Shown here piece by piece: positions 35,269-45,580 of a stretch of DNA of 51,067 bases. The stretch spans positions 1 to 51,067 of the forward strand of contig NZ_CAMCBS010000016.1 of NCBI RefSeq assembly GCF_945873075.1. Reading direction: 5' to 3'. Below the pieces are notes generated by a model that saw only the letters and a program-made list of their open reading frames with translations, had not been told where the DNA came from and did no database searches. The stretch is from an uncultured Moraxella sp. (GTDB taxonomy: Bacteria; Pseudomonadota; Gammaproteobacteria; Pseudomonadales; Moraxellaceae). The translations under genes were made by a program, and so were the position numbers. Numbering within the stretch: position 1 is the first letter of the stretch; the number at the start of each line of letters is the position of its first letter.

Positions 35269-36411
35269 ATGCAAGCTAAGTCTTTGATAGCACAAGCCAA
35301 TCAGCAAATGCCAAACCATACAAGCGATAATGATTCTACAGACGCTTATTCATCTGCCAAACCGCTACTAATCACTACAGGTGAGCCTGCTGGCATCGGT
35401 ATGGATATCGTCATTGATGTTTTGTGCCATCATGGTGATGCGCTTGGCGGCTCGGTGCTGATTTTGGCGGATAAAGTGGCGTTTTTTGAGCGGGCGGCAC
35501 AGCTTGGCATGGATAAGCACACGGCATTGACATCGATGGTGGTGATTGATGATGTACAAACCGACCAGTTGGATGGTGATAACTTAAGCTATTATCTCAA
35601 AGCTCATTTTGATAATCATCCTAAGCCGACTGTCTATCTGATGCACATACCTTGTACTGATACAGTCATCGCATCACAGCTCAACCCAAACAATGCCAAG
35701 ATGGTTGAGCGACAATTATCAGTTGCCCACAGGCTAGCAAGCGATGGCGTGGTGCGAGCCATCATCACCGCACCACTCCAAAAATCCGTGATGATTGATG
35801 GCGGTGTACAGCTGGATAATGGCGATTTGTTCAGCGGTCATACCGAGTATTTTATGCATAAGGCAGGCTGTGATAAGGTGGTGATGATGCTTGCCAATCA
35901 GGCGATGAAAGTGGCACTGGTGACGACACATCTACCACTACGAGCTGTGGCGGATGCTATTACCACCGATGAAGTGGCAAGTACGGTCGCCATCACCCAT
36001 CACGCACTAAAGGCACAGTTTGGTATCCCAAATCCAACCATCCTAGTCTGCGGACTCAATCCGCACGCAGGCGAGAGTGGTCATCTGGGCGATGAAGAGA
36101 TGCGTATCATCAATCCAGTACTACAACAATTCCGTGATGATGGCATGGATATCTCGCTTGCCATGCCTGCCGATACGCTATTTACCCGTCATCATCTATC
36201 ACGCTGTGATGCGGTGATTGCTATGTATCACGATCAGGGGCTATCCCCGCTCAAATCGCATGGCTTTGGTGATGCGGTGAATATTACACTCGGGCTACCC
36301 TATGTGCGTACATCGGTGGATCATGGCACGGCACTTGATTTGGCGGGGACGGGGCAGGCGAGTAGCTCAAGCCTATTACAGGCGATTCATTATGCGTTGA
36401 TGATGAGTTGA
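35269..36411 (+). CDS. pdxA: 4-hydroxythreonine-4-phosphate dehydrogenase
   Basis: PdxA oxidises 4-phosphohydroxy-L-threonine in the DXP-dependent route to pyridoxal phosphate. The core begins at KPLLITTGEPAGIGMDI. TAPLQKSVMIDGG, SGHTEYFM, GLNPHAGESGHLGDEE, AMYHDQGLSPLK and TSVDHGTALDLAGTG cover the substrate and metal sites. With the start at 35269 the protein has 380 residues, about 30 more than usual at the N-terminus; the ATG at 35308 is an alternative. pdxA-rsmA-apaH is a classic gammaproteobacterial order. Confidence 0.95.
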   Translation: MQAKSLIAQANQQMPNHTSDNDSTDAYSSAKPLLITTGEPAGIGMDIVIDVLCHHGDALGGSVLILADKVAFFERAAQLGMDKHTALTSMVVIDDVQTDQLDGDNLSYYLKAHFDNHPKPTVYLMHIPCTDTVIASQLNPNNAKMVERQLSVAHRLASDGVVRAIITAPLQKSVMIDGGVQLDNGDLFSGHTEYFMHKAGCDKVVMMLANQAMKVALVTTHLPLRAVADAITTDEVASTVAITHHALKAQFGIPNPTILVCGLNPHAGESGHLGDEEMRIINPVLQQFRDDGMDISLAMPADTLFTRHHLSRCDAVIAMYHDQGLSPLKSHGFGDAVNITLGLPYVRTSVDHGTALDLAGTGQASSSSLLQAIHYALMMS

Positions 36412-36612
36412 TGTCAAAAAGTGGTGTAATATGGTCAATTTGCACCCTAGCTGAATACAAATTCACAAACCGTTTTAAAGCATCAGCTTAACAAAGCATG
36501 GAGCGTATAGCATACAAATGACCAACATATTCACCCACCAAAAAATCCCCAAAAACCCAACAAATCATGGTATGATAAACGGTTAATTTTTAGATTAGTT
36601 AAGTTAGAATTT

Positions 36613-37464
36613 ATGCATATTATTCCAAAATCTCCACAACAAGCCAATCACGCGCCCCGTAAGCGTTTTGGGCAAAATTTCTTGCACGACACCAATGTCA
36701 TCGCCCAAATCGTCACATCGATTCGCCTTGATAAATCGGACAATCTGCTTGAGATTGGGCCGGGGCTAGGTGCATTGACCGAGCCGCTACTTGCCGAAGT
36801 TGATGGCATGACCGTGATTGAGCTTGACCGTGATTTGGCGTCCCAGCTTAAGATTAATATTGGTGCAAATAGCCATCCTGATTTTACCATCATCAATGAC
36901 AATGCCATGCACATCGACTATCGCAGTTTGGCGGATAAAGTGGGCAAGGGTGCGTTTCGTGTGGTAGGGAATTTGCCTTATAATATCTCGACGCCGATTT
37001 TGTTTCGCTTACTTGAATTTAGCGATGTCATCAAAGATATGCACTTTATGCTCCAAAAAGAAGTGGTCGATCGCATCACGGCAGAGCCTGCCACCAAAGA
37101 ATACGGCAGATTGTCGGTGATTATGCAGTATTATTGCCAATCAGAATATCTATTGACCGTACCAAAAGGGGCGTTCAACCCACCGCCAAAGGTCACGAGT
37201 GCCGTGTTTCGCCTGATTCCGTATGCCGTTAAGCCAATCACTGCTATTGATGAGCCGACCTTTGAGATGGTGGTGCGTGAAGTGTTCAATCATCGCCGCA
37301 AGACCTTGCGAGCGATTTTTAAGGCAAATGCATTGCTGCCGACTTTGGATGAAGTGGATTTTGAAGCCGTTGGTATCAATCCGCAAGCACGCCCAGAGAC
37401 CTTGAGCGTGGCAGAATTTGTTGCGTTGGCGGATTTGGTTGTTGCCAAAAACAAGCTTGATTAA
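36613..37464 (+). CDS. rsmA: 16S rRNA (adenine 1518/1519-N6) dimethyltransferase
   Basis: The 283-residue RsmA (KsgA) dimethylates two adjacent adenines at the 3' end of 16S rRNA during 30S assembly. The motifs [27 protein letters not shown] and [12 protein letters not shown] are intact, and [13 protein letters not shown] marks the C-terminal domain. It has 200 bp of upstream DNA after pdxA, so it may have its own promoter. Confidence 0.97.
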   Translation: MHIIPKSPQQANHAPRKRFGQNFLHDTNVIAQIVTSIRLDKSDNLLEIGPGLGALTEPLLAEVDGMTVIELDRDLASQLKINIGANSHPDFTIINDNAMHIDYRSLADKVGKGAFRVVGNLPYNISTPILFRLLEFSDVIKDMHFMLQKEVVDRITAEPATKEYGRLSVIMQYYCQSEYLLTVPKGAFNPPPKVTSAVFRLIPYAVKPITAIDEPTFEMVVREVFNHRRKTLRAIFKANALLPTLDEVDFEAVGINPQARPETLSVAEFVALADLVVAKNKLD

Positions 37465-37519
37465 CATCATTGCTTAAGCTGTGTTTGATTTGAATAACTG
37501 GTTATCATTATTTAGCTGT

Positions 37520-38371
37520 ATGAAAAAATATAAAACCAAAAATTATCGTCATGAATATGTCATTGGTGATTTGCAAGGCTGTTTTGGGGCGTTCAACCAA
37601 CTACTAGAAGTGCTGGATTTTGATGAGACCCAAGACAAGATTTGGCTGGCTGGTGACATCGTGGCACGGGGTGAAGATTCGCTTTCTACCTTGCGTGAAG
37701 TCAAGCGATTATCCGATATTGGTGCGTTGACCACCGTACTTGGCAATCATGATATTACGCTGATTGCCACTTGGCGGGGGGTGATGAATCCCAAGCCAAA
37801 GGATAAGACGGCGGCGATTTTTGATGCGCCTGATTGTGATGAATTGCTTAACTGGCTACGCAAACAACCGCTATTGGTGTATCCTGATGACAGAACGGTG
37901 CTTACCCATGCCGGCATTCCGCCCAATTGGAGCATCAAAGAAGCCAAAGGCTATGCCAAAGAGCTTGAAAAACAGCTTGGCGGCAGCCTAAAACAGCTTG
38001 ACCGCCTACTGCCCAATCTATATAGCAAAAAATCGGATGAATGGTCTGATAAGCTAAACGGCTATAAGCGAATGCGTGCCATCGCCAACTATTTTACACG
38101 GATGCGCCTGTGCACTGCGTCAGGTTTACTTGAGTTTTCGTTCAAAGAAACGCTCGATGATGTGATGCCAAGTGATTTTCGTCCATGGTTTGAGTGGGAT
38201 GTGGTGCGTGAGCGTCGCATTCTATTTGGTCACTGGGCGGCGCTCAAGGCACAAGTCGCCACCAAAAATGTCCGTGCGCTCGATGGCGGCTGCGTGTGGG
38301 GTGGTAAGCTTGTGGCGTATCGACTGGCAGATGGGGCGGTGATTGAGATGAATGCAGAGCCAACCGTTTGA
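37520..38371 (+). CDS. apaH: Bis(5'-nucleosyl)-tetraphosphatase, symmetrical
   Basis: ApaH splits Ap4A into two ADP and also decaps Np4-capped RNAs. In the 283-residue product the metallophosphatase motifs are GDLQG (16-20), GDIVARG (45-51), GNHD (75-78) and THAGIPP; FGHWAAL and LDGGCVWGGKL lie near the end. The ATG at 37520 was chosen because it places the first motif as in E. coli. A GTG at 37481 would add 13 residues, and neither has a strong ribosome binding site. apaG, often between rsmA and apaH, is absent. Confidence 0.94.
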   Translation: MKKYKTKNYRHEYVIGDLQGCFGAFNQLLEVLDFDETQDKIWLAGDIVARGEDSLSTLREVKRLSDIGALTTVLGNHDITLIATWRGVMNPKPKDKTAAIFDAPDCDELLNWLRKQPLLVYPDDRTVLTHAGIPPNWSIKEAKGYAKELEKQLGGSLKQLDRLLPNLYSKKSDEWSDKLNGYKRMRAIANYFTRMRLCTASGLLEFSFKETLDDVMPSDFRPWFEWDVVRERRILFGHWAALKAQVATKNVRALDGGCVWGGKLVAYRLADGAVIEMNAEPTV

Positions 38372-38448
38372 TTTGATGATTTAACAACAATCGGCAGTTA
38401 TCTGCTGATTGCGCCAAGACATACAAAAAACTAGGCAGTTTACCCCAT

Positions 38449-38479
38449 AAAAAAAGACCCAATCAAGGGTCTTTTTTTT
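38449..38479. terminator. Bidirectional terminator between apaH and rpsT
   Basis: An A-run plus GACCC (38449-38460) pairs with GGGTC plus a T-run (38467-38479) around a 6-nt loop. It serves both convergent genes. Confidence 0.85.
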
Positions 38480-38498
38480 GCCACAAGGCGTGCAGTGA

Positions 38499-38765
38499 TT
38501 AGCCTTTTAGTGCTTTTACAGCTGCGTTTAGGCGGCTCTTATGACGAGCTGCTTTGTTCTTGTGGATGATGCCTTTGTCCGCCATACGGTCAATTACTGG
38601 CACAGCTTTGTTATAAGCTTCAGTCGCTAGCTCGTATGATTTAGCTTCGATTGCAGCATTCACACGCTTGATGAAGGTGCGAACCATAGAACGCTGAGAA
38701 GCGTTGTGTTGGCGACGCTTGGTATTTTGACGAGCGCGTTTGCGAGCTTGTGCAGAGTTTGCCAT
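38499..38765 (-). CDS. rpsT: 30S ribosomal protein S20
   Basis: The 88-residue basic protein ([19 protein letters not shown]) binds 16S rRNA early in 30S assembly. The length and the Ala/Lys/Arg-rich helices are typical. AAGGATAAACACA precedes an ATG start, unlike E. coli, where S20 starts with UUG. It is a single-gene unit with its own promoter and terminator. Confidence 0.98.
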   Translation of the reverse strand: MANSAQARKRARQNTKRRQHNASQRSMVRTFIKRVNAAIEAKSYELATEAYNKAVPVIDRMADKGIIHKNKAARHKSRLNAAVKALKG

Positions 38766-38867
38766 TGTGTTTATCCTTATAGATAAAATAAAAAGTTAAA
38801 AGTTTAAGAATAAAGTGGGTGCGATCAAATGTGAGGAGGTTTAATCGCTTGGACAATATAAACGCCT

Positions 38868-38896
38868 ATATTACCAAATTATTGACTTACTCACAA
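38868..38896 (-). promoter_or_regulatory. Sigma-70-like promoter for rpsT
   Basis: On the minus strand TTGTGA (38896-38891) lies 17 bp before TAATAT (38873-38868). The leader is about 95 nt. The rest of the 332-bp gap up to 39098 shows no gene. Confidence 0.6.
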
Positions 38897-39097
38897 TAAT
38901 AAAATGAAAAATTTTGTTCATTTATTGAGTGATCGGCGGTGTTGAATGATGAATATGAGGGATTGGACAATAAAAATCCATTGCTTAAGTTATATTTTGT
39001 AGCAATTTGATGGCTTGAATGCACGGGTTTTTGGCATCAGATATGACAAATTATGCTAAAATAGCGAGTCGTTATTTTTATGGCAGGTTCATAGTAG

Positions 39098-39826
39098 ATG
39101 AAAACAAAAGCGATCATCATTGGTGGGTCGGGGCGTGTCGGTCAGGCACTGGCTCGTGAACTTGCGACCATGTATGAGACGGTGATTTTGATCACACGCA
39201 CACAGCCGAAGGTGATGAGTGAAAATATGCATGTCTATCATGTGCCTGATTTTCAGTCATTGACCACGACGGTTGAGTCCATCTCGATTGGTGATGATAC
39301 CGATGCGTTCAGCTGTCTTGGCGTATCAAAAGAACAAACTGCCAGCCGTGATGAATTTTATCAGGTCAATGTGCTATACAATATGGAATTTGCTCGAGTT
39401 TGCCATAGTAAGGGCGTAGGTCGTTTTTTCTTTTTGTCGATGACTGGTGCTGAGAATCCACAGCACAATGATGAGCTCATGGCAAAGGCAGATGTTGAAT
39501 ATTATCTAAAGACGCTCAATTTTCAAGAATTGCTGATTTTTCGCTTATCAAAACTGACGCCCGTCAATCCGACATTGAGCGTTACAGGTGTCAGACAGCT
39601 ACTTAACCGCACCAAAGATACGCTCATCTCTGCCATCGGCTTTAATAAGGCTGAGCCTTTAAGCCCAAGCCGTGCGGCGGCTAGTATAGCGATTGTGGCA
39701 TTTCGTTTGCACGCACGAGCCAGCCAAAAATCATCCAAACAAGTGCAAATCATCAGCCATGAGCAAATGTGTCAATTGACCGAACCAAAAAAATCCAAGC
39801 GAAAATTTGCCGTTGTCAATACTTAG
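39098..39826 (+). CDS. Atypical short-chain dehydrogenase / NAD(P)-binding protein
   Basis: A 242-residue Rossmann-fold protein. The dinucleotide-binding motif IIGGSGRVGQALAREL is at residues 7-22. FSCLGVSKEQTASRDEFYQVNVLYN and FFFLSMTGAENP resemble the HTATIP2/NmrA-like atypical SDRs (often annotated oxidoreductase YraR-like or NAD-dependent epimerase). The Tyr-x3-Lys pair of classical SDRs is not evident, so a regulatory or atypical role is possible. It converges on rocD across a shared terminator. The substrate is unknown. Confidence 0.75.
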   Translation: MKTKAIIIGGSGRVGQALARELATMYETVILITRTQPKVMSENMHVYHVPDFQSLTTTVESISIGDDTDAFSCLGVSKEQTASRDEFYQVNVLYNMEFARVCHSKGVGRFFFLSMTGAENPQHNDELMAKADVEYYLKTLNFQELLIFRLSKLTPVNPTLSVTGVRQLLNRTKDTLISAIGFNKAEPLSPSRAAASIAIVAFRLHARASQKSSKQVQIISHEQMCQLTEPKKSKRKFAVVNT

Positions 39827-39877
39827 TGAATTGTCATTGACTTGATTGAGTTTATAAATAATTTGTCAAGAAAAAAT

Positions 39878-39906
39878 AAAAGTCGCACAACACGGTGCGA
39901 CTTTTT
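39878..39906. terminator. Bidirectional terminator between the SDR gene and rocD
   Basis: AAAGTCGCAC (39878-39888) pairs with GTGCGACTTT (39895-39904), with A- and T-runs on both sides. Confidence 0.85.
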
Positions 39907-39930
39907 GTTTGCTAATGCCATCATTAAGCA

Positions 39931-41124
39931 TTAAGCAGATAGCACTTGACGAATCTTGACCAGAGCTTGATCTAGCTCATCTTTGGTGATGATGAGCGGT
40001 GGCGCAAAGCGAATCACAGTGTCGTGCGTCTCTTTGCACAACAAGCCAAGCTCTTTGAGTGCTTCACAGTATGGGCGAGCTGCTTCGGTCAGCTCAACGC
40101 CGATAAATAGCCCACGACCACGCACTTCTTTGATTTTTGGGTTTTGGATTTTTTGTAGTTCTGCTAGGAAGTATGCACCCAATTCGGCAGAGTTTTCGGA
40201 CAATTTTTCATCCACAAGTACATCAAGCGCAGCGATAGAGACAGCGCAAGCTAGTGGGTTGCCACCAAAGGTTGAGCCGTGTGAACCAGGGTTGAATACG
40301 CCTAGAATGTCATCATCAGCGACCACGCACGAGATTGGGAATACGCCACCGCCCAAAGCCTTGCCTAGGATGTACATATCAGGGACAAAGCCTTCGTGCT
40401 CACAGGCGAACAGCTTGCCCGTGCGTCCAAGACCTGCTTGGATTTCGTCAGCGATAAACAGCACATTATTGGCACGGCAGACATCATAGGCGGCTTTCAT
40501 ATAGCCTTGTGGTGGGATGTTGATACCTGCTTCGCCTTGGATAGGCTCAATCAAAAACGCCACAGTATTTGGTGTGATGGCAGCTTGTAGTGCGTCCAAA
40601 TCGCCATAAGGCACAAGCTTGATACCGCCAAGCATCGGGCCAAAGCCACGCTTGTAGTCATCATCGCTCGATAGCGACACCGCACCCATCGTGCGACCGT
40701 GGAAGTTGCCAACGCAGGCAATGATTTCGGCTTGATTATCCGCCACGCCTTTGACATCGTAGCCCCATCGCCTTGCGGTCTTGATGGCAGTTTCGACGGC
40801 TTCAGCGCCAGTGTTCATTGGTAGCACACGAGATTTGCCGGTGAGTTTGCTGACTTTTTCGTACCATGGGCCAAGCTGGTCATTATGAAACGCACGGCTG
40901 GTCAGCGTCGCACGGTCGGCTTGGTCTTTGAGTGCTTGGATGATTTTTGGGTGGCAATGACCTTGGTTCACCGCTGAATAGGCGCTTAGCATATCCATGT
41001 AGCGATTGCCTTCAGGGTCTTCAACCCAGATGCCTTGAGCCTTTGAGATGACGATCGGTAGGGGTAGGTAGTTGTTCGCCCCGTAGGTTTCGGTTTGTTT
41101 GATTAAGTCTTGAGAAATTGTCAT
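39931..41124 (-). CDS. rocD: Ornithine aminotransferase
   Basis: The 397-residue class III PLP aminotransferase converts ornithine and 2-oxoglutarate to glutamate semialdehyde and glutamate. The PLP lysine is K255 (ILGKALGGG), and D226 ([14 protein letters not shown]) contacts the ring nitrogen. [26 protein letters not shown] and [13 protein letters not shown] near the N-terminus are typical of ornithine, rather than acetylornithine, aminotransferases. AAGGAT precedes the ATG. Its product is also the PutA intermediate, so ornithine and proline catabolism meet here. Confidence 0.93.
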   Translation of the reverse strand: MTISQDLIKQTETYGANNYLPLPIVISKAQGIWVEDPEGNRYMDMLSAYSAVNQGHCHPKIIQALKDQADRATLTSRAFHNDQLGPWYEKVSKLTGKSRVLPMNTGAEAVETAIKTARRWGYDVKGVADNQAEIIACVGNFHGRTMGAVSLSSDDDYKRGFGPMLGGIKLVPYGDLDALQAAITPNTVAFLIEPIQGEAGINIPPQGYMKAAYDVCRANNVLFIADEIQAGLGRTGKLFACEHEGFVPDMYILGKALGGGVFPISCVVADDDILGVFNPGSHGSTFGGNPLACAVSIAALDVLVDEKLSENSAELGAYFLAELQKIQNPKIKEVRGRGLFIGVELTEAARPYCEALKELGLLCKETHDTVIRFAPPLIITKDELDQALVKIRQVLSA

Positions 41125-41308
41125 GATTGATTATCCTTACAATTTGGTACAACAATAGTAAGCCAAGTAAGACTTGGTCAATGCGCCAACAGTTGGCAAA
41201 AATCCTTTTTTTTTGTTGGATGGTCAATCATACCGACGACCAAAAATGACAACAAAAAGCCATTTTATCACCTTAACTGAACTTTGCAAGTAAAATTGGT
41301 GAAAAAAA

Positions 41309-41336
41309 CAAGGCTCTATTCGATGATAGAGCCTTG
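41309..41336 (-). terminator. Terminator of the NRAMP-like gene
   Basis: CAAGGCTCTAT (41309-41319) and ATAGAGCCTTG (41326-41336) form an 11-bp stem. On the minus strand it is followed by a T-run (41308-41302). Confidence 0.85.
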
Positions 41337-41356
41337 ATGTGGTATAGGTGTGATAA

Positions 41357-42613
41357 TCAGCCAATAATACCGCTAAACTGTAGCAAGAATAAAACAGTAA
41401 AGCCTGACAAGAACACGATGCCTGCTAGGGCAAATAGCGTCATGCCTGCGCTGATGTTGCCTTCTTTTTTGATGAGCTTATAGTTCAGATAACCAAAAAT
41501 CGGTGCAGTGACGAAAGCGGTGATCATCGCAAATTTCAGCATCGCTGCCATCTGACCCATAAAGAATGCGATCAAACCATAGCCTGCGATGATAAAAAAT
41601 GCTGTCCATTTGGCGACGAATTTTTCGGTCTCTTCGGTGGTGTCAGTTTTGATCAGTGACAAGCATTCGGCGGTGGTACGGCCATAGCCATCGGCACAGG
41701 TGATGACCGTGCCATACATGCACAAAAATGCAATAAAGGCGACCAATAGGCGTGACCATTCACCGATGGTTTCGGTGTACATCTGAATCAGCTGACCGAC
41801 ATAAGCACCACCTTGCATGGCAATCTCTTGACCTGTGCCATATTGGACGAATACACCCAACGCCAAGAAAAACAGTGCCAAAATCGCTGAAGTCAGATAG
41901 CCGACATTAAAGTCAATCATGCCTTGATAGCGACTGGTGTGGTCAGTGCGAATTTTTTTGGCAGTCCAAACCGAAGTAATCGCCGAGAACTCAAGCGGTG
42001 CAGGCATCCAGCCCATCAAGGCAATGATAAAGCCAAGCGCTGCCAAGTTCCAAGGTGATGCAGGGACAAAGTCAGGTGCCATCACTGCAGGCTTGCCTGC
42101 CGCCACGAATACTGCTGCGATTGTCGCCACTGTCAATGCGACGATGATCCATTTGGTCACGCCATCAAGCAGCTTATAGTGGCCAGCGAACAGTAGTAAC
42201 CATGATGAGAACATCACGATGGCAGCCAGTGCCAGAGTATTTAGCTCAAATGGCAGCATGTAGCCTAAGATTACCGATGCCAAGACTGCGACAGCACCCG
42301 TGCTGATGATGCCTGATAGGATACATAGGATAAAAAACGCCCAAATATAAAAACGAGACAGCTTGGCATAGCCTGCCACTAAGCTATTGCCTGTAGAATA
42401 GGCGTACTCGGTGCCGAAGCGGTAAAATGGGTATTTAAATAAGTTGGCAAGGATAATCATAATCGCCAGCTGCCAGCCGTATAGTGCGCCAGCTTGGGTC
42501 GATGCTACCAGATGCGAACCGCCGATGGCTGCCGATGCCATCAAAATCCCTGGGCCAAAGGCCTTCCAATTAAGTTTGTGGCTACTGCCAATTTGTTCTG
42601 TATGCTGTGTCAT
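41357..42613 (-). CDS. NRAMP-family membrane transporter with non-canonical substrate site
   Basis: A 418-residue inner-membrane protein with about 11 hydrophobic helices. Family membership shows in GPGILMAS...STQAGALYGWQL (TM1), the ANLFKYPFYRFG region, and GWMPAPLEFSAI (TM6). The metal-binding DPGN of TM1 is GGSH here, and the MPH of TM6 is MPA, so the Asp, Asn and His/Met site for manganese and iron is missing. The substrate is therefore probably not a standard divalent metal. The ATG at 42613 has AAGAGA upstream; a TTG at 42628 is possible. It is downstream of sdaA on the same strand, with a terminator between, so it is transcribed separately. Confidence 0.82.
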   Translation of the reverse strand: MTQHTEQIGSSHKLNWKAFGPGILMASAAIGGSHLVASTQAGALYGWQLAIMIILANLFKYPFYRFGTEYAYSTGNSLVAGYAKLSRFYIWAFFILCILSGIISTGAVAVLASVILGYMLPFELNTLALAAIVMFSSWLLLFAGHYKLLDGVTKWIIVALTVATIAAVFVAAGKPAVMAPDFVPASPWNLAALGFIIALMGWMPAPLEFSAITSVWTAKKIRTDHTSRYQGMIDFNVGYLTSAILALFFLALGVFVQYGTGQEIAMQGGAYVGQLIQMYTETIGEWSRLLVAFIAFLCMYGTVITCADGYGRTTAECLSLIKTDTTEETEKFVAKWTAFFIIAGYGLIAFFMGQMAAMLKFAMITAFVTAPIFGYLNYKLIKKEGNISAGMTLFALAGIVFLSGFTVLFLLQFSGIIG

Positions 42614-42798
42614 AATATCTCTTGCCAATGGCTCTCCAAAATAAAAGTCGTCCGACCGACATGGTCCATCAGATCATTAAATAAAATTAGGTAAGATACG
42701 ATAACACAAATTCAACAAATGGCAAATTAAATTTCGGAATGTTGGTTATAACCTATGCAGGATTTTTTTGGTATTTCAAAAAAGCTTAATAAAAGCAT

Positions 42799-42829
42799 AA
42801 AAAAGCGGCCATCATCTGATTGACCGCTT
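42799..42829 (-). terminator. Terminator of sdaA
   Basis: On the minus strand AAGCGGTCA (42828-42820) pairs with TGGCCGCTT (one G-U pair), followed by a T-run near 42800. Confidence 0.75.
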
Positions 42830-42854
42830 CGGTATGATAGGATGAGTCCACCCA

Positions 42855-44267
42855 TTAGCACTGACTAAAGCCACTACCGACGTTCACCACATCAATGCGG
42901 TTCATGGCATCGGTGGCATGGATGGCAAGTCCGCCTTTGGCAGTTTCTTTGTATTTATCCATCATATCCATGCCCGTGGCTTTCATGGTGGCGATGGCTT
43001 TGTCTAGCGAAACATGATGGCTGCCATCACCACGCAGGGCTAGGCGGGCTGCGTTGATGGCTTTGACAGATGCCATCGCATTACGTTCGATACAAGGGAC
43101 TTGTACAAGCCCTGCAATCGGGTCGCAGGTGAGACCCAGATTATGCTCAAGCCCGATTTCGGCAGCGTTTAGGCACTGAGCGACACTCCCGCCAAGCACA
43201 TGAGCAAGACCTGCCGCTGCCATCGCACAGGCTGAGCCAACTTCCCCTTGACAGCCAACTTCAGCACCTGAGATGGACGCATTTTTCTTAATCAGCGCAC
43301 CAACAGCACCAGCAACGAGTAGAAAATCACGCACCCCTTGATAATCAAACGACGGGATAAAGCCACGATAATAGTGTAATACCGCAGGAATGATACCGGC
43401 TGCGCCATTGGTCGGTGCGGTAACGACTTTACCGCCAGCGGCGTTTTCTTCATTGACCGCTAGGGCGTATAGGTTCACCCAATCCATCGCAAGCAGTCCG
43501 CCATTGCCTGAGTAGCCGTATTCTTTGGACAGCTGTTCATACAGGGCTTTGGCACGGCGTTTGACATTCAGACTACCGGGCAAGATGCCATCAACTTTAC
43601 AGCCTTGGGTGACACAGCCTTGCATCACCATCCAGACTTCGTTGAGATAGTCTTTGAGTTCATCTTCAGTGCGGATGGCGGTTTCGTTGGCAAGCATAAT
43701 ATCGCTGATGCGCATATCGTGCTTTTGGCAGAGATTGGCAAGCTCTTCTGCACTATTAAAATCATAAGGATAAGGTGATACCGCTGACTCATCAGGCAGT
43801 TCGTGAATTTCAAATTCATCTTTGATAAAGCCGCCACCGATAGAATAAAAGGTACGAGCAAAGGGCTTGCCATCACCAAAATGCGCCACCAGTCGCATAC
43901 CATTGGGATGTGCAGGCAGGGCGTTATCATCCCACAGTAGATGCTTATCGGCGTCAAATTTCACCGTGTGCACACCGTTTAGGTTAAGTGTATTTTCTTG
44001 ATAAATGGGTGCAAGATACTTATCGGTCTTGGTAGTGTCAATGGTGCGTGGCTCATGACCAAGCAGTCCAAGCAAAATCGCCGTATCGGTGGCATGACCT
44101 TTACCTGTTGATGATAATGAGCCGTACAGTTCGATGTAGATTTCTTGGACGCTGTGGATTTTATCGCCGAGTTCATTCACAAAGCGATTGGCAGCGACCA
44201 TCGGGCCGACGGTGTGCGAGCTGGATGGGCCGATGCCGATTTTAAAGAGTTCAAAGACGCTAATCAT
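42855..44267 (-). CDS. sdaA: L-serine ammonia-lyase, iron-sulfur-dependent, single chain
   Basis: The 470-residue enzyme deaminates L-serine to pyruvate and ammonia. The N-terminal beta subunit-like domain starts [22 protein letters not shown]. The C-terminal catalytic alpha domain holds the cysteines for the [4Fe-4S] cluster (in [18 protein letters not shown] and [18 protein letters not shown]) and the substrate loop [14 protein letters not shown]. The two domains are fused, as in E. coli SdaA/SdaB. AGGA lies nine bases before the ATG. It links amino-acid uptake to the pyruvate dehydrogenase encoded at the right end. Confidence 0.96.
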   Translation of the reverse strand: MISVFELFKIGIGPSSSHTVGPMVAANRFVNELGDKIHSVQEIYIELYGSLSSTGKGHATDTAILLGLLGHEPRTIDTTKTDKYLAPIYQENTLNLNGVHTVKFDADKHLLWDDNALPAHPNGMRLVAHFGDGKPFARTFYSIGGGFIKDEFEIHELPDESAVSPYPYDFNSAEELANLCQKHDMRISDIMLANETAIRTEDELKDYLNEVWMVMQGCVTQGCKVDGILPGSLNVKRRAKALYEQLSKEYGYSGNGGLLAMDWVNLYALAVNEENAAGGKVVTAPTNGAAGIIPAVLHYYRGFIPSFDYQGVRDFLLVAGAVGALIKKNASISGAEVGCQGEVGSACAMAAAGLAHVLGGSVAQCLNAAEIGLEHNLGLTCDPIAGLVQVPCIERNAMASVKAINAARLALRGDGSHHVSLDKAIATMKATGMDMMDKYKETAKGGLAIHATDAMNRIDVVNVGSGFSQC

Positions 44268-44384
44268 TGTTATACATTCCTTTTTATGTTCATTGTGTCC
44301 ATGCCATTATATGACAAATTTTATCATAAGCATAGCGCACGATTGCTAACTATGGTGGTTGTTTTGTTGCCTAGTTGTGCTGAG

Positions 44385-45551
44385 CTAGTCTTGACAAGCA
44401 GCTGGATTGCCTTGACGGTCGATACACATCTTTGTGCCATTGGCAAGATTGCCAATCCATGCTCGACCATTTTCAAATTTAAAAGGCGTACTTGGCAGGG
44501 CGGGCGTATGACTGCTTGGCACGACGCCATTTTGCTCAAAACGAAAATCAATCACCAAATCACCCCGACCGTCGATATACCCCCAACGGCTACCCATGCG
44601 TACCGCCGCCAAGCCTTCGCTATAGCTTTGCACTTCATCAAAGACATATTGAATCATCGCCACGCCATTGGCATCAATAAAGCCCCATTTGCCGTTTTGC
44701 TGGGCGGGGAAAAATGGTGGTGATGTGGTGGATGAACGCATTGGCACGGCTGAGACGGCCGCGCTTTGATTGACCGGCGTGCTGACAACCGATGAGCTGA
44801 CAAAGGCTTGTGATACGGTGGGCGTTGTGCTTGTAGTCTGTGCCACGATATGCGTGCTAGATGCACCAAGCACATTACTACTGATCTGTGAGATGGTGAC
44901 CGATGCAGGCGGTGGTTTGGTCTGCGTATAGCTTGGTGGCGGTGGCGGACTGCTTGGCTCGGTAGCAACTTGCGGTGCAGGTGTTGGCGTCGCTGGTGTA
45001 CTTGCAATACGCTTACCGCTACTATCGATTTGATAGCGTTGATTGCCTTTGGTGACGGTCGCCACGCCATTTTGAAAATCAGTGATATTGCTGATGCTGC
45101 GGTCAAAGCCGACCACCGTTTTGCCCCGTGTGTCAATCACCCCAAAAGCGCCATTTTTATAGACGACGATACGCCCATCAGAGACGCCACGAGCCCATGC
45201 GCCTGTTGGCATACGGTCGTATTGGGCACTGATGGCAGTTTTGCCATTTTTATTGATATAGCCAACCTTACCGCCTAATTGAACAGGCATCAAGCCATCG
45301 CCAAACTGATGTGCTAGCACCGCATGATAAGTGAACAAATCGGCGGTCTTTTTGCCTTTGTTGTCAAGCAGTGCCACAGGCGAGCCATCATCTTTGGTCG
45401 CAAGATAAACACCGCTTTGGGCGGTACAGCTGACATTTTTATAGTCGCTTTTTGGTGGCTTACAGGCGGCAAAAGCTGTGCCGATACTAGCATAGCTTAG
45501 TACTGCCACCAGTCCGAGCTTTGATAAGTGTGTCAAATAAGTGGGTGTCAT
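44385..45551 (-). CDS. Exported WG-repeat protein
   Basis: A 388-residue protein with a signal peptide ending TAFA-ACK near residue 28. The mature part has two blocks of WG-type repeats. The first, residues about 75-150, has VGYINKNGKTAIS and FGVIDTRGKTVVG. The second, about 280-340, has WGFIDANGVAMIQY and WGYIDGRGDLVIDF. A Pro/Ser/Thr-rich low-complexity linker of about 110 residues separates them. Four cysteines near the ends may form disulfides. WG repeats are thought to mediate binding, but no function is known here. The start is uncertain among several close ATGs (45581, 45560, 45557, 45551). Confidence 0.8.
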   Translation of the reverse strand: MTPTYLTHLSKLGLVAVLSYASIGTAFAACKPPKSDYKNVSCTAQSGVYLATKDDGSPVALLDNKGKKTADLFTYHAVLAHQFGDGLMPVQLGGKVGYINKNGKTAISAQYDRMPTGAWARGVSDGRIVVYKNGAFGVIDTRGKTVVGFDRSISNITDFQNGVATVTKGNQRYQIDSSGKRIASTPATPTPAPQVATEPSSPPPPPSYTQTKPPPASVTISQISSNVLGASSTHIVAQTTSTTPTVSQAFVSSSVVSTPVNQSAAVSAVPMRSSTTSPPFFPAQQNGKWGFIDANGVAMIQYVFDEVQSYSEGLAAVRMGSRWGYIDGRGDLVIDFRFEQNGVVPSSHTPALPSTPFKFENGRAWIGNLANGTKMCIDRQGNPAACQD

Positions 45552-45580
45552 TATCATCATAAGGCTTAAAACGATAAGCA

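Noticed and set aside
39983-40489. 168-codon plus-strand frame opposite rocD
   Set aside because: Antisense to the clearly coding ornithine aminotransferase gene; Ser/Pro-rich shadow translation.
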